Shown piece after piece: positions 45,121 through 54,637 of a DNA stretch of 64,000 nucleotides. The notes beneath the pieces were generated by a model. It searched no databases. It saw nothing but the letters and a program-made list of their open reading frames with translations, and had not been told where the DNA came from. How positions within the stretch are numbered: the stretch's first letter is position 1; each line of letters opens with the position of its first letter. The stretch lies in NCBI RefSeq assembly GCF_001730365.1, contig NZ_MIKB01000001.1, positions 124,001-188,000 on the forward strand, written 5' to 3'. The translations under genes and the position numbers were made by a program. The stretch comes from Enterococcus quebecensis (GTDB lineage Bacteria; Bacillota; Bacilli; Lactobacillales; Enterococcaceae).

Positions 45121-46524
45121 TCAATCACCTTCTTCGTTTAATAATTCTCGGAGTTCTTTTTCAAGTTCAGCCTGTCTTTCTGGCGAAAGTTTTTTTTCTT
45201 CGATTGGATTATCCACCCAATCTGGTAAAGTTTCTTGACGAATCGGCCGATTGTTTTGTCCGTAACGTTGTCTCGTTTGTTTTTGCTCTTTTCCTTTTTT
45301 AGCTATTTCTCGGACATGCTCAATTGCTTTCTCTGGTGAAAAAATACCGCTTTGCGCCCATTCATTGGCGATTCGATTGACGTAATCTGCTTTTAAAGTG
45401 GGCTGTTTTTGAATGTTATATACATAATTGATCAAAATATTAATTACACTATTCGGCAAACCAGACTTACTGACTAAATATTTAACTAAAGAGCGTTCTT
45501 GCGGCGTTGTATAGCCACCTCTTCCATTTTTTAAAGCTTCTAGATAATTTAATGGAAAATTCTTTTCGCTATCCATGATCATTTGGATATCTTGAGTTGA
45601 AAATCCATTCATTTTTAACGAATTGTAACGATACGTTTGTTGATCCTCATCGGATAACTCCGCAACTTCATTTTTTTGAAATTCACTTCTCTTTTGTTTT
45701 TTATCAGGATCATAGGCTCTATAAATTGCTCGTTCAAAGTCCTTCACATCGATTTTGCTCGTATAATAATCAAAAGATTTGGAACAAAAATCAATCATAT
45801 CCAATTCTGTAATCCCAAATAAATTATGAAAGATAAATACTTCTTCTTTAAATCCGTCACCATTATCAGGAAGTTTGATTCCTAATCGTTCTATCCCTTG
45901 TATAAAGTAGGACCAATCAAAGCTTTTATCTACAGCACTTGGCTTTTTAGAGGGTCTCGGATCATTGAACGATTGCTCAATTTGACTTAACTGTTGATTT
46001 TGGGAAATGATTTGTTCTTCTTTAAACAAATAAACATCGTTAAATCTAGATGAGATATCTTCAAAACCAGTCAAGTTAACAAACTTAGGCTTGAACTGAT
46101 TAAATAACTTATCTAATTTCCGTTGCCCTACACTATTTAAAAGAGTTAAGACCAGCACTTCATCTTTGAAAAATCGTTCAGCTGGCTCAGGATGATTTAA
46201 ACGATATAAAAATTTGGGTCCGAGTTCAGAATCATTTTGGACGTATGTTGTTAACAATCCAATCCCTTCAAGTTTCCTTCTGGCTGATTGAATTTGTCTG
46301 ATGCTTATATTCATCATAGTAATTAAATCCGCATGAAATAGTGATTCACTCATTCCTGACTCTTCAACTTCTGACAACAGTGTCAAATAAAGGCTAAATG
46401 CTTCTGCACCAATCATCGGTTGATATAGAAGAGTTAAAATCATCTGTTCTTGATCAGACAAAGGGGACGGAACAGTGACTTGAAAAATGCTTTTAGGATG
46501 TACTTCTTTCCAATTATCTTTCAA
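45121..46524 (-). CDS. dnaB: Replication initiation and membrane attachment protein DnaB
   Basis: This 467-aa Firmicutes DnaB (not the helicase) helps DnaD and DnaI to load the helicase at oriC. Two DnaB/DnaD-type helical domains are visible, the second with YTTPQERSLVKYLVS and INYVYNIQKQPTLKADYVNRIANEW near residues 345-400. The C-terminal tail is charged. The gene lies 12 nt after nrdR and runs into dnaI, forming nrdR-dnaB-dnaI. AGGAGG-like AAGGAAAGA lies upstream. Confidence 0.93.
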   Translation of the reverse strand: MKDNWKEVHPKSIFQVTVPSPLSDQEQMILTLLYQPMIGAEAFSLYLTLLSEVEESGMSESLFHADLITMMNISIRQIQSARRKLEGIGLLTTYVQNDSELGPKFLYRLNHPEPAERFFKDEVLVLTLLNSVGQRKLDKLFNQFKPKFVNLTGFEDISSRFNDVYLFKEEQIISQNQQLSQIEQSFNDPRPSKKPSAVDKSFDWSYFIQGIERLGIKLPDNGDGFKEEVFIFHNLFGITELDMIDFCSKSFDYYTSKIDVKDFERAIYRAYDPDKKQKRSEFQKNEVAELSDEDQQTYRYNSLKMNGFSTQDIQMIMDSEKNFPLNYLEALKNGRGGYTTPQERSLVKYLVSKSGLPNSVINILINYVYNIQKQPTLKADYVNRIANEWAQSGIFSPEKAIEHVREIAKKGKEQKQTRQRYGQNNRPIRQETLPDWVDNPIEEKKLSPERQAELEKELRELLNEEGD

Positions 46525-46536
46525 GGAAAGACCTCC

Positions 46537-47031
46537 TTATTCATTGGTTGTATCATTATTTGACGATTTTGCTTTATCTACAATCCCTTGTAGTTCTTTT
46601 AAGAAAACACTCATATCTTTAAACTGACGGTAGACACTAGCAAATCGAATATAAGCAATTTCATCCAGATTAACTAAATCTTCCATCACATATTCACCAA
46701 CCAATGTGGTTGAGATTTCATTCTCTCCTAAACTACGTACACGATTTTCGACATTATCGACGATCTGTTCCATCTGTTCCATAGCGACTGGACGCTTTTC
46801 AGCAGAACGAATCAATCCACGTAATATTTTCTCTCTATTAAATTCTTCTCGATCGCCATTTTTCTTAATAACCAATAAAGGCGCCGCTTCAATTCGTTCA
46901 AATGTTGTAAAACGGTAATTGCAATTTTCACATTCCCGACGACGACGAATCGCACGACCATCATCTGCTTGACGACTGTCGATTACACGAGAATTATTAT
47001 GATGACATCTTGGACAACGCATAGTGTTCAC
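46537..47031 (-). CDS. nrdR: Transcriptional repressor NrdR
   Basis: NrdR (164 aa) represses ribonucleotide reductase genes when (d)ATP is high. It has an N-terminal zinc ribbon (CPRC at residues 5-8 and CENC near 34-37) and an ATP-cone domain (about 49-139, beginning [17 protein letters not shown]). The ATG follows GAGGTG. Its -10 (TATACT, 47087-47092) lies on the minus strand about 60 nt upstream. It heads nrdR-dnaB-dnaI. Confidence 0.96.
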   Translation of the reverse strand: MNTMRCPRCHHNNSRVIDSRQADDGRAIRRRRECENCNYRFTTFERIEAAPLLVIKKNGDREEFNREKILRGLIRSAEKRPVAMEQMEQIVDNVENRVRSLGENEISTTLVGEYVMEDLVNLDEIAYIRFASVYRQFKDMSVFLKELQGIVDKAKSSNNDTTNE

Positions 47032-47192
47032 CTCATTTTATCTTGTATTTTTATTTTAATTTATTCATTTTTAGTCTACTACCAATAGTATAACATGAAA
47101 TGGCTAAGAAACCATACATCTACGACGACTTCCTAAAGAAATTAATGGTCATTTAATATAAAAAAATCAAAGAAGAATATCCACTGCAAACT

Positions 47193-47231
47193 AAAAAAAG
47201 ACAAGAGAAATTATCATCTCACTTGTCTTTT
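47193..47231 (-). terminator. Terminator of coaE
   Basis: AAAAGACAAG..GAGA pairs with TCTCTTGTCTTTT (one bulge), followed by T7 on the minus strand. The rest of the 300-nt gap to nrdR holds only the nrdR promoter. Confidence 0.75.
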
Positions 47232-47332
47232 CACATCTTATTTTCTACCTCATTACCTATCAATTATTAAATAAGTTATCGGCTCAAATTCTCAAGGATA
47301 AAATAGTATATGAAACAAAAATATGCAATACA

Positions 47333-47935
47333 TTACACTTTAAAAAAACCATTTTGAGAAATCCAATTCTCTACTTGTTTTTTTGTATCCTGGATATTTC
47401 CTTGATTGTCCCATACAATATCTGCCAACTTTTTTTTCTCTTCTATTGCTAATTGGCTTTCAATTCGATTCAAGGCTTCTTTTTCAGTTAAGTTATCTCG
47501 GTTCATCAAGCGGATTAATTGAATATTTTCTGGAACATAAACAACAGCTACTTGATCAACAAATTTATCATAACCGCCTTCATAAAGCAGAGGAATATCT
47601 ACAATCACCAACGGAGATTCTTTTTTCTTGTCCTCAATTTCAGTTAAAATAGTTTTTTTTATAAATGGAGATAGGGTTTTATTCAGCAATTTTCTTTTCT
47701 GTTTATTAGAAAAAATAACCGTCCCCAACTTCTTTCTATTCAGTGAGTTATCTGAATTCAAAATGTCTGTTCCAAAGACAGAAACCACTTCAGATAAACC
47801 TGGTGTTCCAGGCTCAACGACTTCTCTTGCTATAACATCTGCATCTACTATTGGAAAACCCAAGCTTCTAAATACATTCACAACCGTACTCTTTCCTGTC
47901 GCTATGCCCCCAGTCACCCCTAAAACCATTCCCAT
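47333..47935 (-). CDS. coaE: Dephospho-CoA kinase
   Basis: CoaE (200 aa) phosphorylates dephospho-CoA in the last step of CoA synthesis. The P-loop GVTGGIATGKST (residues 6-17), DADVIAREVVEPG near 31-43 and DIPLLYE near 113-119 match the family. The ATG at 47935 has GAGG 9 nt upstream. A TTG one codon earlier directly abuts the mutM stop. It is translated with mutM, as in many Firmicutes. Confidence 0.95.
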   Translation of the reverse strand: MGMVLGVTGGIATGKSTVVNVFRSLGFPIVDADVIAREVVEPGTPGLSEVVSVFGTDILNSDNSLNRKKLGTVIFSNKQKRKLLNKTLSPFIKKTILTEIEDKKKESPLVIVDIPLLYEGGYDKFVDQVAVVYVPENIQLIRLMNRDNLTEKEALNRIESQLAIEEKKKLADIVWDNQGNIQDTKKQVENWISQNGFFKV

Positions 47936-47938
47936 CAA

Positions 47939-48775
47939 TCAATTCCTCACTTTCAGAGTTTGACACTTAGGACAAAAATGTGTACCACGTTGGGCAACTT
48001 TTATTTTCTTTATTGGCGTAGCACATCTCGGACATGGTTTATCCGTTTGACCATATACATTCAATGAAACTTGAAAAGTTCCTGCTTCTCCCAACGCATT
48101 CAAATAACTACGAATCGTTGTCCCACCAGCTTCAACTGCTCGACCAAGCACATCAATAACAGCAAAGTACAATCTTTCAATTTCCTTTGGTTTTAAGGTA
48201 TCCGCAGGCTGTTCAGGATGGATTTTCGCCTCCCATAATGCTTCATCTACATAGATATTACCTAAACCAGTTACTAATCGTTGATCCAGTAATAGCGGTT
48301 TGATCGCTTTATGATGTTTTTTTAGACCTTTACTAAACTCTGCTAGTTTAAATTCAGAAGGAATTGGTTCAGGTCCTAATGTCAAAATACCTTTATAATT
48401 TTTCCCTTGATCTTTTTCAACTAAAACCATTCGACCAAATTTACGAACATCAAGATATCTCAATTCAGTCCCGTCAGTAAATGTGAAAATCACATGCGTA
48501 TGCTTTGTTCGTTCGTCACTTGGATGATTCGTTTCGTATTTCCCTTCCATCCTTAAATGAGAAATCATATCGTAATTCGTCATTTTAAAAATCAAAAACT
48601 TTCCACGACGTTCCATTTTTTCGATCTTTTGACCAATCAATTTCTGAGCAAAAACGTCTGCTTCAGGCGCCTCTATAATTCTTGGCCATAAGATAGTGAC
48701 CTCTTCAATCGTCTTTCCGACAACTAATTTTTCCAAGCCTTTTCTAACTGTCTCAACTTCTGGCAATTCAGGCAC
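47939..48775 (-). CDS. mutM: Formamidopyrimidine-DNA glycosylase
   Basis: MutM (278 aa) removes 8-oxoguanine and nicks the site. After Met comes PELPEVETVRKGL, whose Pro is the catalytic nucleophile. The helix-two-turn-helix region has LGNIYVDEALW near residue 170. The C-terminal zinc finger has CPRC and CPKC (about 248-271) with GTHFCP. The gene follows polA after a hairpin and precedes coaE by 3 nt. All key residues are present. Confidence 0.97.
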   Translation of the reverse strand: MPELPEVETVRKGLEKLVVGKTIEEVTILWPRIIEAPEADVFAQKLIGQKIEKMERRGKFLIFKMTNYDMISHLRMEGKYETNHPSDERTKHTHVIFTFTDGTELRYLDVRKFGRMVLVEKDQGKNYKGILTLGPEPIPSEFKLAEFSKGLKKHHKAIKPLLLDQRLVTGLGNIYVDEALWEAKIHPEQPADTLKPKEIERLYFAVIDVLGRAVEAGGTTIRSYLNALGEAGTFQVSLNVYGQTDKPCPRCATPIKKIKVAQRGTHFCPKCQTLKVRN

Positions 48776-48795
48776 TTTCCATCTCTCCTTAGCGT

Positions 48796-48848
48796 AAAGA
48801 GACTGACAAAGTGATTAAATAAACATCACCGTTCAAATCAGTCTCTTT
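48796..48848 (-). terminator. Hairpin between polA and mutM
   Basis: AAAGAGACTGA and TCAGTCTCTTT form an 11-bp base, with an inner GTGAT/ATCAC stem. It may partly terminate polA mRNA before mutM. Confidence 0.6.
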
Positions 48849-48862
48849 TCATTATTAGTTAA

Positions 48863-51508
48863 TTATTTTGCCTCATACCATGTTTTTCCCCAACTGCTGT
48901 CAGTAATCAACGGTACATGTAAGGCAACTGCATTCTCCATTACATCTTTAACTAATGCATTTAGTTTTTCTAACTCCGATTCTGGTGCTTCAAATACAAG
49001 CTCATCGTGTACTTGAAGTAACATTGTCGCCTGTAAATTTTCTTCTTTTAATCGCTGATCCATATTGATCATTGCAATTTTCAAGATATCTGCAGCACTC
49101 CCTTGAATAGGTGTATTAATTGCAGTACGTTCTGCAAAAGAGCGCAAATTGAAGTTTCGTGAATTAATATCAGGCAAATAACGACGACGATTATATAAAG
49201 TTTCCACAAATCCTTTATCTTTAGCATCTCGTACGATATCTTCCATATATTTTTTAACACCTGGATATTTTTCAAAATAGGTATCAATATATTCTTGTGC
49301 TTGTTTTCTAGTAATTCCTAGATTTTGAGACAACCCATAATCACTAATCCCATAAACAATACCAAAGTTTACTGCTTTCGCTTGACGACGCATATTTGAT
49401 GTGACATCTTCTGGCTTTTCTATACCAAACACACGCATCGCAGTACTTGAGTGGATATCTTGACCTTCAATAAAGGCTTCTTTTAAATGTTGATCATCAG
49501 AAATATGAGCTAGGACACGCAATTCAATTTGAGAATAGTCAGATGAAAAAATCATCCAGTCTTTTTCTCTAGGTACAAACGCTTGACGTATTTTACGTCC
49601 TTCATCTAATCGAATCGGGATATTTTGTAGATTTGGATCAACTGAGCTTAAACGACCAGTCTGTGTCAATGTTTGTACATAGCGTGTATGAATTTTATCA
49701 TCAGGTTGTATCACTTTAAGCAAGCCTTCAACATATGTGGATTGAATTTTTGCAATTTGGCGATACACTAAAATATCTTCAACGATTGGAGCTTGCTCTT
49801 TCAATTGTTCTAGTACATCTACTGCAGTTGAGTATCCCGTCTTCGTTTTTTTAATGACTGGCAGACCCATTTTTTCAAATAAAATCACACCTAATTGTTT
49901 AGGTGAATTCAAATTGAACTCTTCTCCAGCTTCAGCATAGATTTTTTGTTCAATCTCACGAAGACGATCTGAAAATTCAATTCGCATTTCTTTTAATCGA
50001 TTCGCATCAACACGAATTCCTGTAATTTCCATATCACCTAAAATTTTCGAAAGAGGCAGTTCCATTTTATAAAATAAATCAGCTTGATTTTTTTCAACTA
50101 GTTCTGTGTCTAATTTTTCAGAAAGGAAATGAATGGCATTGATCTTACGAGCTAAATGACTGAAAAATACTTCATCCTCTTCAGGAAGCCCTTTTTTCGC
50201 CCCTTTACCATAAACAGTTTCATCAGAATGAATATCGGTATAGCCATAGTGTTGAGCTACCCCTTCGATATCTGCACTGTTATCATTTGTATCCAGTAAA
50301 TAAGCTGCTAGTAATACATCAAAAGCGATCCCTTGCGTCTTACCAATATAACGGTTAAGTGAAACATAGGTACGTTTCGCATCATAAACAGTTTTCTTAT
50401 ATTTATCTGATAGTAACCAATCAATAAATGGTTTACTTTCGAATAATTCCAAACTATTAGTTGCATACACTTTTTTCTTGTTTCCCCATGCAACACCAAC
50501 GATTGGAGAGGTATGATAATTATCTTCAAGCATCTCAACATACAATGCCATATCCTCGGTAAACATATCCTCAGTAAATTTATCAACTACATCAAAGTGA
50601 ACATCTTCCAATTCAACAGTTTCTTCTTCAACATTTAGTTTACTTAAAATTTGTTTAAAATCCATCTCCTTGTAGAAAGGGATCAATTTTTCTAGATCTT
50701 TCCCCTCATACTTTAACTCTTCGATATTGATTTCAACTGGCGAATCTACATTGATTGTGGCTAAACGTTTAGACATAAAAGCTTGTTCTTTATCGTTGAT
50801 TAAATTCTCTTTCATCTTGCTTTGTTTCAACTTATCGATGTTTTCATAAACACCTTCCACCGAACCATATTCTTTTAATAGTTTAATAGCTGTTTTTTCA
50901 CCAATTTTCGTTACGCCTGGAATGTTATCTGACGTATCTCCTGCTAGACCTTTCATATCAATGATCTGATTCGGTGTGAGACCATCATATTTCTCTGCTA
51001 CGTATTCTGGAGTATAAGTTTCTAAATCGCTGACTCCCTTAATTGTAATATCTACTTTGACAGAGCCTGTTGCTAATTGCGTCAAATCTCGATCACCCGA
51101 CAGTACAACCACATCAAACTCTTCTTTTGGAACTCTTGTTGCTAAGGTTCCAATGATATCATCTGCTTCATAGTTATCTAATTCATAATACTTTACACCT
51201 AAACCAGTTAGCAATTCACGAATGTAAGGCATTTGTTCTTTAAATTCACCCGGTGTTTTCGAACGCCCTGCTTTATATTCTGGATAAAATTCAGTTCTAA
51301 AAGTTGTTTTACCTGCATCAAAAGCAACTAAAACATGTGTAGGTTTTTCTTTTGTCATAACGTTCTCAAACATATTATTAAACGCATAGATTGCATTGGT
51401 ATGCAGTCCATTTTTATTTTTAAAACGCTCCAGGGAATTGTGTAAAGCAAAAAACGCACGGAAAGCTACACTATTTCCATCAACTAATAATAACTTATTT
51501 TTTGTCAT
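48863..51508 (-). CDS. polA: DNA polymerase I
   Basis: PolA (881 aa) fills gaps and removes RNA primers. It has the 5' nuclease domain (1-290; LVDGNSVAFRAFFA at the start, GLAGDTSDNIPGV with helix-hairpin-helix near 190), a degenerate 3'-5' exonuclease domain (about 300-465) and the polymerase domain with SSDYSQIELRVLAHIS and QVHDELVFEAPE near the C-terminus. The exonuclease segment begins MALYVEMLEDN and lacks the DxE metal residues, so proofreading is probably absent, as in Bacillus PolA. Confidence 0.96.
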   Translation of the reverse strand: MTKNKLLLVDGNSVAFRAFFALHNSLERFKNKNGLHTNAIYAFNNMFENVMTKEKPTHVLVAFDAGKTTFRTEFYPEYKAGRSKTPGEFKEQMPYIRELLTGLGVKYYELDNYEADDIIGTLATRVPKEEFDVVVLSGDRDLTQLATGSVKVDITIKGVSDLETYTPEYVAEKYDGLTPNQIIDMKGLAGDTSDNIPGVTKIGEKTAIKLLKEYGSVEGVYENIDKLKQSKMKENLINDKEQAFMSKRLATINVDSPVEINIEELKYEGKDLEKLIPFYKEMDFKQILSKLNVEEETVELEDVHFDVVDKFTEDMFTEDMALYVEMLEDNYHTSPIVGVAWGNKKKVYATNSLELFESKPFIDWLLSDKYKKTVYDAKRTYVSLNRYIGKTQGIAFDVLLAAYLLDTNDNSADIEGVAQHYGYTDIHSDETVYGKGAKKGLPEEDEVFFSHLARKINAIHFLSEKLDTELVEKNQADLFYKMELPLSKILGDMEITGIRVDANRLKEMRIEFSDRLREIEQKIYAEAGEEFNLNSPKQLGVILFEKMGLPVIKKTKTGYSTAVDVLEQLKEQAPIVEDILVYRQIAKIQSTYVEGLLKVIQPDDKIHTRYVQTLTQTGRLSSVDPNLQNIPIRLDEGRKIRQAFVPREKDWMIFSSDYSQIELRVLAHISDDQHLKEAFIEGQDIHSSTAMRVFGIEKPEDVTSNMRRQAKAVNFGIVYGISDYGLSQNLGITRKQAQEYIDTYFEKYPGVKKYMEDIVRDAKDKGFVETLYNRRRYLPDINSRNFNLRSFAERTAINTPIQGSAADILKIAMINMDQRLKEENLQATMLLQVHDELVFEAPESELEKLNALVKDVMENAVALHVPLITDSSWGKTWYEAK

Positions 51509-51692
51509 TCTTTTTTCTCCTTATCTTCAGCAAACTGGTTTCCTTCCTATTCTAACAAAAATACGTCAACTTTGCAGTAGGAAGGAATTAAAGTTTCATT
51601 CAGATGGCTAAAAATAAGAAGTTACAAAAAAATTTTGCTCCATTCTTAAAACGATTCCTTACTGTGAATAAGGCAGAATCACTCGGAATTAA

Positions 51693-51788
51693 TAGTAAAA
51701 AAATAACCCCTCCTCTGCACACTCAGAGGGGGGGAATTAGGAATACACACAAATGAAATTAATTTTTTGTAACAGCTATCTTTCTTTT
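51693..51788 (-). ncRNA. Candidate small RNA, distal unit of a second pair
   Basis: On the minus strand a region without ORF ends in a terminator whose stem is CCCCCCCTCTG / CAGAGGAGGGG (loop AGTGTG), followed by TTATTTTTTT. The loop and upper stem (CTGAGTGTGCAG) are identical to those of the unit at 51914-51978. Three TTCACA-like hexamers with 11-bp spacing lie upstream (51801-51828). The start site is estimated from a TATAAA-like box. It could also be the tail of an unrecognised transcript. Confidence 0.42.
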
Positions 51789-51800
51789 ATGTTTTTATAA

Positions 51801-51828
51801 TACAAAAAATATGTGAACTATTTATGAA
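51801..51828 (-). promoter_or_regulatory. Pho-box-like direct repeats, unit 1
   Basis: On the minus strand TTCATA (51823-51828), TTCACA (51812-51817) and TTTGTA (51801-51806) are each separated by 5 nt. TTATAAAA follows as possible -10. PhoB/PhoP-type regulators bind such 11-bp repeats. Confidence 0.4.
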
Positions 51829-51913
51829 CGAATAATTTCTAAAATGTAACTTTTTCTCTTCAAATTTATGTGTCTGCGATGTAAACTACAACCTCGCTTA
51901 CCATCACCGATAG

Positions 51914-51978
51914 TAAAAAAATCCACTCTGCACACTCAGAATGGACTTATAACTATTGGAACTACACATAAAAATAAA
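51914..51978 (-). ncRNA. Candidate small RNA, proximal unit of a second pair
   Basis: On the minus strand about 65 nt end in the terminator TCCATTCTG / CAGAGTGGA (loop AGTGTG) followed by T7 and ACTAT, the same pattern as the unit at 51693-51788. Three TTCACA-like hexamers with the same 11-bp spacing lie upstream. No ribosome site precedes the single ATG inside. The repeated layout of repeats, short body and terminator argues for duplicated small RNAs. Confidence 0.42.
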
Positions 51979-51988
51979 TTCTTTATGA

Positions 51989-52016
51989 TATAAAGTAAGT
52001 GTGAATAATGTGTGAA
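51989..52016 (-). promoter_or_regulatory. Pho-box-like direct repeats, unit 2
   Basis: On the minus strand TTCACA (52011-52016), TTCACA (52000-52005) and TTTATA (51989-51994) are each 5 nt apart. TCATAAAG follows at the same place as the presumed -10 of the first unit. Confidence 0.42.
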
Positions 52017-52038
52017 TAAAATCGTTAAAAATTGTAAA

Positions 52039-52950
52039 TCAAGGTAAAATATTGCCTGCGGCACGATAAATTTCATACCATTCTTCTCTGCTCAACACAA
52101 TCTCAGACGCTTTCGCAATTTCTTTGATTCGATCTTTATTCATGGTTCCAGCGATCACTTGCATATTGGCAGGATGTCTTAAAATCCATGCAGTAGCTAA
52201 ACCAGTTGACGTACAATTATGGTTTTCTGCAATTTTATCTAACGTTGCGTTTAAGTCTGAAAATTTTTCGTTTCCAATAAAAACACCTTCAAAAAATCCG
52301 TATTGATAAGGTGACCATGCTTGAATAGTCATCTCGTTTAAACGAGAATAATCTAAAATACTTCCATCTCTATCTACACTTTGTTCATCCGTCATATTCA
52401 CATGAATTCCTTGATCAATCATACCAGTATGTTTGATACCAAATTGAAGTTGATTAGCTAATAATGGTTGCTGTATTGTCTTCTTCAATAGTTCGATTTG
52501 CATGGGTTTTTGATTACTAACACCAAAGTATCTTACTTTTCCTTGCTTTTCTAATTGATCAAAAGCGGCAGCAACCTCGTCTGGTTCTACTAGTGTATCC
52601 GGTCGATGAAGTAATAAGGCATCAATATAATCAACACCTAAACGTTTTAAACTCCCCTCAACAGAGGAAACAATGTGTTCTTTTGAAAAGTCAAACATTC
52701 CCTTACGAATCCCGCATTTTGTCTGAATAATGATCTCTTCTCTTTTGATAGACGTTTCTTTCAAGGCTTTTCCAAATATCCTCTCACATTCTCCGCCACC
52801 ATAGATATCAGCGTGATCAAAAAAATCAATGCCTTGCTCGTAAGCTGTTTCAATAATTTCTGTTGGATTCTCAGCGCCATTCATTCTCATGCACCCCAGA
52901 ATAACGGATGCTACTTGTAACTCACTTGATCCAAATTGAATTTTCCTCAC
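52039..52950 (-). CDS. Aldo/keto reductase
   Basis: The 303-aa NAD(P)H-dependent oxidoreductase has the TIM-barrel catalytic set: DHADIYGGGECE (Asp and Tyr, residues about 44-55), the Lys in IIQTKCGIRKG and the His in ALLLHRPD. It is of the YdhF/Tas-like group; its substrate is unknown. I chose the GTG at 52950, preceded by GGAGGGG, because the family starts there; a longer frame begins at 53013 without a ribosome site. It may be controlled by the Mga-type regulator 66 nt upstream. Confidence 0.88.
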   Translation of the reverse strand: MRKIQFGSSELQVASVILGCMRMNGAENPTEIIETAYEQGIDFFDHADIYGGGECERIFGKALKETSIKREEIIIQTKCGIRKGMFDFSKEHIVSSVEGSLKRLGVDYIDALLLHRPDTLVEPDEVAAAFDQLEKQGKVRYFGVSNQKPMQIELLKKTIQQPLLANQLQFGIKHTGMIDQGIHVNMTDEQSVDRDGSILDYSRLNEMTIQAWSPYQYGFFEGVFIGNEKFSDLNATLDKIAENHNCTSTGLATAWILRHPANMQVIAGTMNKDRIKEIAKASEIVLSREEWYEIYRAAGNILP

Positions 52951-53015
52951 TAAAACCCCTCCTGAAATGTATTTACTATTATATTTTAACACAGTTGAAT
53001 GAAAGGGTTTCATTA

Positions 53016-54494
53016 TCAGATTTTTTTTAATAAATTTTCAATTTGAAAAAATATTTTCTCAGAAAAATTTTGTCCAATCAATAGGACGGGTTGTGAATGT
53101 TTTTGAATTAAATCTTGATAAAAAACTGTAGTTAAAATAACATCAGCATACATAATAGATTTAGTTTTTCTAGCATAAATAACTGTTAGATTATACCTTT
53201 CATAGAAAAAACTGGTTATTCTCTTACCAAGTTCTATTTCTTTTTCAAGTGATAAATCGGTCATTAAACAAATAAATATTCTTTTTTCACTATACACAGG
53301 AGAAATAAGTGAACTTAAAATCATAAAGTAGCGATAAAATAAAGCATCTTTAGGTATCCTCTGATAAATTGAACTATTTTTACTCAATCCAGATACACAT
53401 TCATCCAGTTTACTAGTAAAATTAGGAAAAGCCTCTTGTAATACCTTGGCAGGTTGATTCCTTTCAAAGTAAAAATATGAAATTAGTTCATAATACAAAT
53501 GAAATCCTAAAGATGCCACAATACTATCTTTTGAATGCTTAAATTTTTTCTCCCAAAAAACATGTCTGAATTTATTTGTCATCACTATTGTTCTTGAATA
53601 ACAAGTGGTTTTCTTTATGTAATGTTCCTCTATAATATAGGCTTGCATACTTGAACCAAAGTATGGTAAAAAACGTGCCTGAATTATTAAGTAAAGGTAT
53701 GCTACTTCCTCAATATCTATATATTGATAAGTTTCGTTGATTCTCATTGCCTCTTGAAGTTTAGCAAAAATGGAACTTTCATTAATATACTGCTGCCATT
53801 CTGCTTTTATTTTTATTGCCTTTCCCTTTTGATAACGCCAAATGGCTATTTGAATGATTCTAAACAGGGCTTCCTTTTGAATATCATTGATCTGCATATT
53901 AAAAAAATCAATCAGCAGTTGTGTCAATTGTCTACTTCCAGCTTTTTCCTGCAATAAAAAATTATTATTTGTTCCTTGATAAACAAACCAATAAAAGTGT
54001 AGAATCAACTCTCGAATCTGTTCTTCTTCTCCCGACAATTCATAGGTACCACGCCTCAAATAGACACCGAACTTTTTTAACCGATCATTAATTCTTTTTA
54101 CTCGTCTTCTCAAGCAAGACTCACTAATCAACAGCTTTTCAGCTAAATTTTTCGTCAGAATCGTTTCCTCTTCAATAATAGCTTTTAAAAAAATAACTTC
54201 TGGTAAATTGCTTAAATATTGCACCAAAAAAATCTCTGAATATAAGTCATTATCTCGCTTTAAATAAAAGCTATTTTTTGATCGACTAACAATTGCTAAA
54301 TGATTTTCTAACTGATAGATTTCAAATAATTTTTTCACTTTCTTGATATATCTCAATATCGTTTTTTGACTAACATCAATCTCAATAGAAAGCTGCTCTA
54401 GTGAGATACTGGTATCCACTGATTTTAATAATTTGAACAATTCAAACAATCTTCCTGATTCAAAATCAAAAATTTCTTTATATTCCATCTTCAA
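53016..54494 (-). CDS. Mga/AtxA-type transcriptional regulator
   Basis: The 492-aa protein has two N-terminal helix-turn-helix domains (about residues 12-70, with LEQLSIEIDVSQKTILRYI, and 100-150, with KNLAEKLLISESCLRRRV), as in Mga. PRD-like helical segments follow (about 165-380), then a C-terminal EIIB-like domain (about 405-490) with YADVILTTVF near 450. Such regulators sense carbohydrate state through PRD phosphorylation and control surface genes. The targets are unknown; the aldo-keto reductase gene lies directly downstream. Confidence 0.82.
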   Translation of the reverse strand: MKMEYKEIFDFESGRLFELFKLLKSVDTSISLEQLSIEIDVSQKTILRYIKKVKKLFEIYQLENHLAIVSRSKNSFYLKRDNDLYSEIFLVQYLSNLPEVIFLKAIIEEETILTKNLAEKLLISESCLRRRVKRINDRLKKFGVYLRRGTYELSGEEEQIRELILHFYWFVYQGTNNNFLLQEKAGSRQLTQLLIDFFNMQINDIQKEALFRIIQIAIWRYQKGKAIKIKAEWQQYINESSIFAKLQEAMRINETYQYIDIEEVAYLYLIIQARFLPYFGSSMQAYIIEEHYIKKTTCYSRTIVMTNKFRHVFWEKKFKHSKDSIVASLGFHLYYELISYFYFERNQPAKVLQEAFPNFTSKLDECVSGLSKNSSIYQRIPKDALFYRYFMILSSLISPVYSEKRIFICLMTDLSLEKEIELGKRITSFFYERYNLTVIYARKTKSIMYADVILTTVFYQDLIQKHSQPVLLIGQNFSEKIFFQIENLLKKI

Positions 54495-54588
54495 CCTCCA
54501 CTTTTAAAAATGAATACTCATTATATCAGTCTACTTTACAAAAAATACCACTTTTTTTGCGGGACTCAGTAATTTTAGAAAAAAAAAT

Positions 54589-54623
54589 AATGAATATGCA
54601 TATAAAATATACGTCATATTCAC
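54589..54623 (-). terminator. Terminator of the copper ATPase gene
   Basis: On the minus strand AGTGAATATGACGTATA pairs with TATATGCATATTCATT (some mismatches), followed by a run of T. Confidence 0.7.
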
Positions 54624-54637
54624 TACTTTTTATTTTT

